In this document: positions 58,166 to 64,000 of the stretch, one piece after another
How positions within the stretch are numbered: position 1 is the first letter of the stretch
Layout: every line of letters starts with the position of its first letter
Assembly: GCA_009777245.1 (NCBI GenBank)
Contig: WRMF01000003.1
Span: 1 to 64,000 of the forward strand
Direction: 5' to 3'
Source of the DNA: Betaproteobacteria bacterium
GTDB taxonomy: Bacteria > Pseudomonadota > Gammaproteobacteria > Burkholderiales > Rhodocyclaceae
DNA: 64,000 nucleotides
The notes under the pieces: generated by a model
What the model saw: the letters and a program-made list of their open reading frames with translations, nothing else
The model's database searches: none
What the model was told of the DNA's origin: nothing
Made by a program: the position numbers and the translations under genes

Positions 58166-59923
58166 ATGATCCCGGAATCATTCATTCAGGATTTGCTCAC
58201 GCGAATTGACATAGTAGACCTGATTGACCGCCATGTGCGCCTGAAAAAAGCTGGCGCGAACTACATGGCTTGTTGTCCGTTCCACAGCGAAAAAACGCCA
58301 TCCTTCACCGTCAGCCCGACCAAGCAGTTTTACCATTGCTTCGGCTGCGGCGCGCACGGTACTGCCATTGGCTTCCTGATGGAATATCAGGGACTTGGTT
58401 TTGTGGAAGCGATACAGGAGATGGCAAGCTCAATCGGCGTGGCAGTGCCGGATGAACGGCGGGATGGCGATAGCGAAAAACGGGAAACCTTGCGCGATTT
58501 GCTGGAAGTCATGGGACGCGCCAGGGATTTTTACAAGGAATCGCTGAAAAAAAGCGAAAAAGCCATAAATTACCTGAAAGAGCGGGGGTTAAGCGGCGAG
58601 ACCGCCGCGCGTTTTGGCATCGGCTACGCGCCCGAAGGCTGGAATAGCCTTAAAGCCGTCTTCCCGGACAATTACGACAGCCAGGAATTAATCGCCGCCG
58701 GACTGGTTCTGGAAAACGAGGAAGGGCGGCGTTATGACCGCTTCCGCGACCGGATAATCTTTCCGATCATAAATGCCAAGGGAGCGACCATCGGCTTTGG
58801 CGGACGGGTAATTGAACAGGGCGAGCCGAAATATCTCAATTCCCCGGAAACTTCGCTATTTGAAAAAGGGCGCGAATTGTTTGGCTTGCCGCAGGCGCGT
58901 CAGACGCTGCGGGCGGAAAACCGCGCTATCGTGGTGGAAGGATATATGGATGTGGCAGCCCTTGCCGAGCGCGGCATCGGCAACGCGCTGGCAACCCTTG
59001 GCACGGCGACTACGCGGGAGCACACGCAAAAACTGTTCCGACAGGTTGATTCCGTTGTTTTCTGTTTCGACGGCGATATGGCGGGGCGGAAAGCCGCCTG
59101 GCGCGCGCTGGAAAACGCGCTGGATTCCCTGACCGAAATCAAGAGCGTCAGTTTTGTTTTTCTGCCCGACGGGGAAGACCCGGACAGCTTCACGCGCAAA
59201 CGTGGCAAGGCCGCATTTGAGAAGCTGATCCGGGAAGCCATGCCGCTTTCTTCCTTTCTGATTAATGAACTTAAAAAACAGTGCGATCTTGATAGCGCGG
59301 AAGGACGCGCCCGGTTGATTGCCGAGGCCAAGCCCCTGCTCCTTCGCCTATCCGCGCCCCTCTTGCGTTTGCAGCTTGTAAAACGGCTGGCGGAAGAGGG
59401 CGGCTTCTCCCAGACGGAAGTAGAACGGCTATCCGGCATTAAAGGTTACGCGCCGAGCGCGCCGCCGGAACCACCCAAACGCGCTGCTCCTTCGCTTCCG
59501 CGAACCCTGGCGCGTCTGGCGCTCCAGCGGCCTCTACTGGTTTCCCGCATTCCGCTGGAGCTTCTTCCGCCATCAAAGGAGCGAGCCATTCTCGAAGCCA
59601 TTATTGAAAATCTGCCTCGTCTTCCGTCCGTGCCAAATTACGCGCAGTTGCGGGAACAACTGCGCGGACATTCGCTGGAAGCGGAATGTGACGCACTGGC
59701 AGGCGAGTGGATTCATTTACAACTTGCGGAAGACAAAATCGAGCAAGAATTTCTCGATGCGCTCACGCGCCTGGAAGAGGGCAAACGCCGGACAAAATTT
59801 GCCGACTTGCAGAAAAAGGCCAGCCAGTTCGGGCTTACCGGACTTACAACCGAGGAAAAGGAGCGCTACAGCCAGCTTCTCTTGGAAAAAACCGGCGCAA
59901 ATCCACTCAAGCAACCAGGCTGA
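58166..59923 (+). CDS. dnaG: DNA primase
   Basis: A 585-residue primase. The CHC2 zinc domain is MACCPFHSEKTPSFTVSPTKQ with YHCFGCGAHG. The RNA polymerase core is followed by the TOPRIM motifs IVVEGYMDVAAL and FCFDGDMAGRKAA. The C-terminal DnaB-binding region is present but short. The order rpsU–dnaG–rpoD is conserved. Confidence 0.97.
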   Translation: MIPESFIQDLLTRIDIVDLIDRHVRLKKAGANYMACCPFHSEKTPSFTVSPTKQFYHCFGCGAHGTAIGFLMEYQGLGFVEAIQEMASSIGVAVPDERRDGDSEKRETLRDLLEVMGRARDFYKESLKKSEKAINYLKERGLSGETAARFGIGYAPEGWNSLKAVFPDNYDSQELIAAGLVLENEEGRRYDRFRDRIIFPIINAKGATIGFGGRVIEQGEPKYLNSPETSLFEKGRELFGLPQARQTLRAENRAIVVEGYMDVAALAERGIGNALATLGTATTREHTQKLFRQVDSVVFCFDGDMAGRKAAWRALENALDSLTEIKSVSFVFLPDGEDPDSFTRKRGKAAFEKLIREAMPLSSFLINELKKQCDLDSAEGRARLIAEAKPLLLRLSAPLLRLQLVKRLAEEGGFSQTEVERLSGIKGYAPSAPPEPPKRAAPSLPRTLARLALQRPLLVSRIPLELLPPSKERAILEAIIENLPRLPSVPNYAQLREQLRGHSLEAECDALAGEWIHLQLAEDKIEQEFLDALTRLEEGKRRTKFADLQKKASQFGLTGLTTEEKERYSQLLLEKTGANPLKQPG

Positions 59924-59967
59924 TGTCAGGCAACGAAGAACATAATTTTAGAAAAAATCCAAATTTG

Positions 59968-59976
59968 TGCTATAAT
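59968..59976 (+). promoter_or_regulatory. Extended -10 promoter of rpoD
   Basis: TGCTATAAT at 59968–59976, a perfect -10 with the extended TGn element, 35 bases before the rpoD ATG. A weak TTAGAA lies 17 bp upstream. It may allow rpoD to be transcribed apart from dnaG. Confidence 0.6.
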
Positions 59977-60011
59977 TAACAGTTTTCGCTTTTAGTGGAA
60001 GATGGACTGTC

Positions 60012-62402
60012 ATGGCTCAAGAGAAATCTAGGGGAACTACGAAAAAAATTCCCGCCTCCCAAGCATCAGCCGAAAAAAATGTCCCTGATATACATGAAAC
60101 TGTCACGGATAACATGACTACCCCCGAAAAACAAGCGGACGATAACCCCGCCGACAGCGCCGAAGTTGTGTCCGTCATTAATGACAACAGCAAGACAGGC
60201 GCTAAAGCCGCAAAGTCAGCCAAAGTATCGAAGACCGTCGCAGAGGAAACCGCCAATCCCGAAGCAGGGGAAGCTGCTCCTGAAAAAGCGGTAAAGGCGA
60301 AAAAATCCGCAAAAAAAGAGAAGTCCGCTGCCTGCGAAGCCGCCAAGCCCGAAGCAGGGGAAGCCGCTCCTGAAAAAGCGGTAAAGGCGAAAAAATCCGG
60401 CAAGAAAGTCAAGGACGCATTGCCTAAAGCAAAGAAAAAAAGAAGCGATACTGCGAAAGGCAAAAACGGCAAGCTCACGAGCTTTATCGTAGCGGGCGAG
60501 GCCGAGCCGGTCATGGATGCCGAGACCAAGATGAACCGCCTGAAGTCGCTAATCAGGCTGGGGAAAGAGCGCGGCTACCTTATTCAGGCCGAAATCAACG
60601 ACCACCTGCCGGATAACATCGTTGACGCCGAGCAGTTAAGTAGCATTCACGCCCACTTCAACAGCCTGAACATCAAGGTTTTCGACGACCATCCGGCTGC
60701 CGAAGACCTGTTGATGACAGATCCTTCCGCTGCCACCATTGACGAAGAAGAAGCCGAAGAAGAGGCCGAGCAAACGCTATTCACCGTGGATGCGGAATTC
60801 GGGCGCACTACCGACCCGGTACGGATGTACATGCGCGAAATGGGTTCCGTTGATCTCCTCACCCGCGAAGGCGAAATCGAAATTGCCAAGCGCATAGAAG
60901 AAGGCTTGAAGCACATGGTGCAGGCCATTTCCGCCTGCCCAACCACAATCGCCGAAATTCTGGAAATGATAGCCAAGGTCGAGTCGGATGAAATCCGCAT
61001 TGATGAGCTGGTGGATGATCTGGTAGACCCCAATGTTCAGGTCGGCGAGGCGGCGGAAGCCCTGCCCGAAGAATCCGAGGCCGAAGCGGAAGAAGACGAG
61101 GCCGCGACGGAAGATGAAGAAACCAATGAGGAAAGCGCGGAAACCAATGCCGCCGCTACTCTGGCTCAAATGAAGGCCGACGCGCTCGCGCACTTTTCCG
61201 ACATTCGCGCCGATTATGAAAAGATGATCAAGGTTCTGCAAAAGAGAGGATCGCAGGACAAAACCTATATCCAGTTGCAGCAGCAAATCACAGACAAGCT
61301 CCTCTATGTCCGATTCACATCCCGCGTAATCGAGCGGCTCTGTAACAGCGTTCGCGCCGTGGTCGACTCGGTGCGGGAATCCGAGAGAACTATTCAGCAC
61401 ATTTGCGTAAACAGGGTGCGGATGCCCCGCGAACACTTCATCAATACTTTTCGGCAACATGAAACCGACCTTGACTGGGTGGAGCGCGAAATTGCCGCCG
61501 CGCCCAAAGGAAGCAAGAGCTATGCCGCCATTCTGGAACGTAATGCTCCCAACATCCGCGAAGAGCAGCAAAAGTTAATCAATACGCAAGACAGGCTGGG
61601 GCTTTCCCTGCAAGAGCTAAAGGACATCCACCGGCAAATGAGCAACGGCGAAACCCTTGCTCGCTGCGCCAAGAAAGAAATGGCCGAAGCCAATCTGCGG
61701 CTGGTGATCTCCATCGCCAAAAAATATACCAATCGGGGCTTGCAGTTTCTCGATCTGATTCAGGAAGGAAACATCGGCCTCATGAAAGCCGTTGATAAAT
61801 TTGAATACCGGCGCGGCTACAAATTTTCCACCTACGCAACCTGGTGGATTCGACAGGCGATTACCCGCTCGATTGCCGATCAAGCGCGCACGATTCGCAT
61901 TCCCGTGCACATGATCGAAACCATCAACAAGATGAACCGCATCAACCGGCAGATTCTCCAGGAAACCGGGCAGATGCCTGATCCCGCCACCCTTGCCATA
62001 CGGATGGAAATGCCGGAAGACAAGGTACGCAAGATCATGAAAATCTCCAAAGAGCCGATTTCCATGGAAACTCCGATCGGCGACGATGATGATTCCCATC
62101 TTGGCGATTTCATCGAGGATCAGACTACCCTGTCGCCGTCGGAGGCCATACTGCAAGCGGACTTGCATGAAGTCGTCGCGGAAATTCTCGATACCTTGAC
62201 TCAGCGCGAAGCCAAGGTTTTGCGGCTGCGTTTCGGCATTGAAATGAGCACCGATCACACGCTGGAAGAAGTCGGCAAGCAATTCGACGTGACTCGTGAG
62301 CGCATTCGTCAGATTGAGGCCAAGGCTTTGCGAAAGCTCCGCCATCCTTCCCGTTCCGACAAATTGCGCGCATTTGTGGAGAATTACTGGAGTACCCGGT
62401 AA
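60012..62402 (+). CDS. rpoD: RNA polymerase primary sigma factor
   Basis: A 796-residue sigma-70, longer than the E. coli protein (613). The N-terminus (residues about 1–165) is a Lys/Ala/Glu-rich low-complexity extension with a 30-residue duplication ([16 protein letters not shown] twice, 90 bp apart). Region 1.1 follows, then region 1.2 ([20 protein letters not shown]), an acidic insert, region 2 ([20 protein letters not shown]), region 3 and region 4 ([20 protein letters not shown]). All core motifs are intact. A tRNA gene lies 27 bp downstream. Confidence 0.97.
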   Translation: MAQEKSRGTTKKIPASQASAEKNVPDIHETVTDNMTTPEKQADDNPADSAEVVSVINDNSKTGAKAAKSAKVSKTVAEETANPEAGEAAPEKAVKAKKSAKKEKSAACEAAKPEAGEAAPEKAVKAKKSGKKVKDALPKAKKKRSDTAKGKNGKLTSFIVAGEAEPVMDAETKMNRLKSLIRLGKERGYLIQAEINDHLPDNIVDAEQLSSIHAHFNSLNIKVFDDHPAAEDLLMTDPSAATIDEEEAEEEAEQTLFTVDAEFGRTTDPVRMYMREMGSVDLLTREGEIEIAKRIEEGLKHMVQAISACPTTIAEILEMIAKVESDEIRIDELVDDLVDPNVQVGEAAEALPEESEAEAEEDEAATEDEETNEESAETNAAATLAQMKADALAHFSDIRADYEKMIKVLQKRGSQDKTYIQLQQQITDKLLYVRFTSRVIERLCNSVRAVVDSVRESERTIQHICVNRVRMPREHFINTFRQHETDLDWVEREIAAAPKGSKSYAAILERNAPNIREEQQKLINTQDRLGLSLQELKDIHRQMSNGETLARCAKKEMAEANLRLVISIAKKYTNRGLQFLDLIQEGNIGLMKAVDKFEYRRGYKFSTYATWWIRQAITRSIADQARTIRIPVHMIETINKMNRINRQILQETGQMPDPATLAIRMEMPEDKVRKIMKISKEPISMETPIGDDDDSHLGDFIEDQTTLSPSEAILQADLHEVVAEILDTLTQREAKVLRLRFGIEMSTDHTLEEVGKQFDVTRERIRQIEAKALRKLRHPSRSDKLRAFVENYWSTR

Positions 62403-62429
62403 TATATGCGTTTTCGCAATTGAAGCGTA

Positions 62430-62502
62430 GGGCCTGTAGCTTAGCGGTTAAAGCAGCGGACTCATAATCCGTTGACCGTGGGTTCGAATCCCACTGGGCC
62501 CA
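62430..62502 (+). tRNA. tRNA-Ile2 (anticodon CAU)
   Basis: A 73-base cloverleaf. The acceptor stem GGGCCTG pairs with TGGGCCC (two G·U). The anticodon loop CTCATAA has CAT at about 62463–62465. The T-stem is GTGGG TTCGAAT CCCAC and the discriminator is A. The short D-loop (AGCGGTTAAAGC) resembles tRNA-Ile2 rather than elongator tRNA-Met, so I favour Ile2 with lysidine at C34; Met remains possible. CCA is not encoded. Its place after rpoD is common in betaproteobacteria. Confidence 0.9.
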
Positions 62503-62527
62503 CTCCGATAGCTCAAAGAGGAAAACG

Positions 62528-63568
62528 ATGTTTCATACCAAAAGCGACATTCGCGACAGACTCATTGATGTCGGCGTTAGCGATGCCAATGCCGTTCTTC
62601 TCGCGCAGCAGGCCAAACCTGCCGTTTGGCTGGAAACGAGCACAGTCAAGAACGAAGCGGAAATTGCCATCGGGGCTACCAAACTGGGCGGGCTTCCCGA
62701 TCTGCCCGCAGGCGTGGCATGGCCGATGCGACCGATTTATCCTGACGCCGAGGCGCGCACCAAGTTTATCCGCGCTGATGCGGCTGATCCGGACAGGGCA
62801 TGGCGTTGGGCTACGCCTGAACAGCGCGAGGAATTTCGTCAGGACACGTTGACACGCATCCAGAAAATCGAGAGCGCGCAGCCATTGTCCTTCATCGCCC
62901 AAATCAATCTGGCCGAAATGTGGGCGGCGGGATCGCTGGATCCGGATATACCTCGGCAAGGCGTGCTATCCATTTTTTATGATTTCGCAGGGGAGCCTTC
63001 CGGGTTCGATCCGCAAGATCGCGTTGGCTTTGCCATACTATTCCACGATGCAGGGGCGCTGACACGGAGCGTCGAGCCTGGTGAATTACGCAACGATTTT
63101 TATGCCCGCTATCGTCTTTCGCCTTTGGCTTGCGGCGCCCATGCCTGCATGACGCCTCTGCCGCACGTTGAAGCCGAGTATGAACGCATGGGATTGCCTG
63201 AGGAAGTCATGAACATGCTTGATGGCTGGTGGGACGAGGACGACTTCCTGTATTCCTCGCAAGAAGACGAAGACTGGAAATGCCATCGCATCGGCGGCTG
63301 GCCTACGCCCGTGCAAGACGGTATGCAGACCCAATGCGCGCTGGTACATGCCGGTCATCATTGCGGCGCTGGAGAGTCCTACAAAGATCCGGTGCTTGCC
63401 TCAATCCGCGCCACCGCCACAGATTGGCTGCTGCTGGCTCAAATCGGCGCTGACGAGAAAGGCAATATGAACTGGGGCGATAACGGTCAGATTTACGTCT
63501 GGATTCGCCGTGACGACCTCAAAGCCCGACGCTTTGAAAACGCCTGGCTGATTCTACAATCATACTAG
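62528..63568 (+). CDS. DUF1963 (YwqG-like) protein
   Basis: A 346-residue soluble protein. ATKLGGLPDLPAGVAWPMRP is the DUF1963/YwqG signature. PLSFIAQINLAEMW and GVLSIFYDFAGEPSGF follow, and the C-terminal DWLLLAQIGADEKGNMNWGDNGQIYVWIRRDDL is highly typical. The function is unknown; many members are found as immunity-like or housekeeping proteins. AAAGAGGAAAACG precedes the ATG. It is 25 bp after the tRNA and has no visible partner gene. Confidence 0.85.
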   Translation: MFHTKSDIRDRLIDVGVSDANAVLLAQQAKPAVWLETSTVKNEAEIAIGATKLGGLPDLPAGVAWPMRPIYPDAEARTKFIRADAADPDRAWRWATPEQREEFRQDTLTRIQKIESAQPLSFIAQINLAEMWAAGSLDPDIPRQGVLSIFYDFAGEPSGFDPQDRVGFAILFHDAGALTRSVEPGELRNDFYARYRLSPLACGAHACMTPLPHVEAEYERMGLPEEVMNMLDGWWDEDDFLYSSQEDEDWKCHRIGGWPTPVQDGMQTQCALVHAGHHCGAGESYKDPVLASIRATATDWLLLAQIGADEKGNMNWGDNGQIYVWIRRDDLKARRFENAWLILQSY

Positions 63569-63574
63569 AGCGGT

Positions 63575-63690
63575 AACAGCCTACGCAGGGTTGGATTAAG
63601 CGTAGCGTAATCCCCGAGTTTTGGATTGATGCTTGAAACTGGTATGAAACGAAGTTCCATCCAAACCCACGGGTTGCTGCGCTGGGGTTC
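63575..63690. repeat. GGTTGGATTAAGCGTAGCG-type repeat before folB end
   Basis: GCAGGGTTGGATTAAGCGTA followed by GCGTAATCC, then CCATCCAAACCCACGGG and GCTGGGGTTCGCTATGCC. It is of the same style as the GTTGGGGTTCGCG inverted repeat after lplT, and ends in the folB stop codon area. AGAGCGG at its start resembles the R-family head. Confidence 0.45.
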
Positions 63691-63691
63691 G

Positions 63692-64000
63692 CTATGCCTT
63701 TTCCCGCTCAATTACCACGGCGACCCGTTTGGCTTCCCGGATCACGCCCGGTTTGGCGACGGAAACGCGCACCTTGAGGGCTGAAAATTCTTCCAGAATC
63801 AGGTCGGCCACAAAGCCCGCCAGCGCCTCCAGCAAGGCAAAATGGCGATCGGACAACGCTTCGCGCAGACGAACAATCAGTTGCGCATATTCAATGGTAT
63901 CGCTTATGTCGTCGCTTCTGGCGGCGGCGCTTGAAATACCGACCTCAAGATTCAGCGACACCCGCTGCGGAAATGCAATTTCTCTGGGGTAAATGCCAAC
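63692..64000 (-). CDS. folB: Dihydroneopterin aldolase, N-terminus beyond window
   Basis: The frame is open to the right window edge, past the GTG at 63961 given in the track. It reads VGIYPREIAFPQRVSLNLEVG and continues ARSDDISDTIEYAQLIVRLR, ending IREAKRVAVVIEREKA. VGIYPRE and the AARSDDISDTIEYA segment mark FolB, which converts dihydroneopterin to 6-hydroxymethyldihydropterin in folate synthesis. About the first 15 residues are missing. The catalytic Tyr and Lys regions are present (IEYAQL, KPGVIREAK). Confidence 0.9.
   Translation of the reverse strand, partial: VGIYPREIAFPQRVSLNLEVGISSAAARSDDISDTIEYAQLIVRLREALSDRHFALLEALAGFVADLILEEFSALKVRVSVAKPGVIREAKRVAVVIEREKA

Noticed and set aside
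62430-62502. Elongator tRNA-Met reading of the CAU tRNA
   Set aside because: The anticodon allows it, but the short D-loop and the position after rpoD fit tRNA-Ile2 better. I keep Met as the alternative, not the call.

Overview
The window looks like chromosomal DNA from a free-living Gram-negative betaproteobacterium, most likely Rhodocyclales-like. I infer this from gene content, not from a search. The pointers are a long RpoD with an extended N-terminus, an RNase II–TonB–aroE–mtgA block, a Neisseria-type porin, an LPS core kinase/glycosyltransferase cluster, a zinc-ribbon DUF3426 protein beside a PfkB sugar kinase, and uptake-[NiFe]-hydrogenase accessory genes. Coding density is high. Almost every gap over 150 bp is filled with dispersed palindromic repeats. 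No intact transposase, phage, toxin–antitoxin, CRISPR or biosynthetic cluster is visible.

Layout. 0–5.5 kb: end of gdhA, DUF3426 protein, PfkB kinase, a prepilin-like protein, ubiA, then the polyamine pair speD–speE. 5.5–8 kb (minus): PTS genes EIIA-Man–ptsH–ptsI. 8–15 kb (minus): a permuted papain-like YiiX-type hydrolase, a CPA2 antiporter, pnp and rpsO. 15–21.4 kb (plus): a solitary ArsR-type regulator, then aas–amidohydrolase–lplT (phospholipid repair), then a small orphan gene. 21.4–31 kb: pgeF–rluD facing bamD, argS–SPOR–dsbA-like, then LPS core genes waaG–waaP–InaA-like kinase running into an M14 peptidase. 31–33.6 kb: hupD–hupF divergent from aroK–aroB. 33.6–35.8 kb: a porin gene enclosed by nested inverted repeats. 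35.8–41 kb (minus): uppP, and rnb–tonB–aroE–mtgA. 41–47 kb: a GspE/PilB-type ATPase, mutM, a Na+/H+ antiporter, a small sigma-28-type motility gene and an M16 protease. 48–52 kb: ftsY–ftsE–ftsX, nadA and an unrecognised 288-aa protein. 52.8–57.5 kb (minus): rpsP–rimM–trmD–rplS followed by hupH–hybE–hupK–hypA. 57.6–64 kb: rpsU–dnaG–rpoD with a tRNA-Ile2, a DUF1963 protein and the truncated folB.

How the genes fit together. Many groups are translationally coupled by ATGA or TGATG overlaps (PTS; aas–amidohydrolase; ftsYEX; hupHJK; hupDF; aroE–mtgA; trmD–rimM). The envelope is the main theme: LPS core synthesis, BamD, porin, peptidoglycan enzymes (mtgA, uppP, the MpaA-like peptidase, pgeF), lipid repair and TonB. 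The hydrogenase maturation genes sit in two blocks about 21 kb apart, with no structural subunits in the window.

Most unusual signals: a 13-bp perfect operator over the promoter and start codon of a probably leaderless ArsR gene; a porin locus bracketed by a 57-bp inverted repeat (55/57 identical); a family of short elements ending like IS200/IS605 right ends or omega-RNA scaffolds without any TnpB; a paired palindrome family with a compensatory change; an exact sigma-28 promoter match before a 65-aa gene; a DsbA-like protein with a CGGC active site; and back-to-back promoters, with -35 boxes one base apart, for the two ribosomal/sigma operons.
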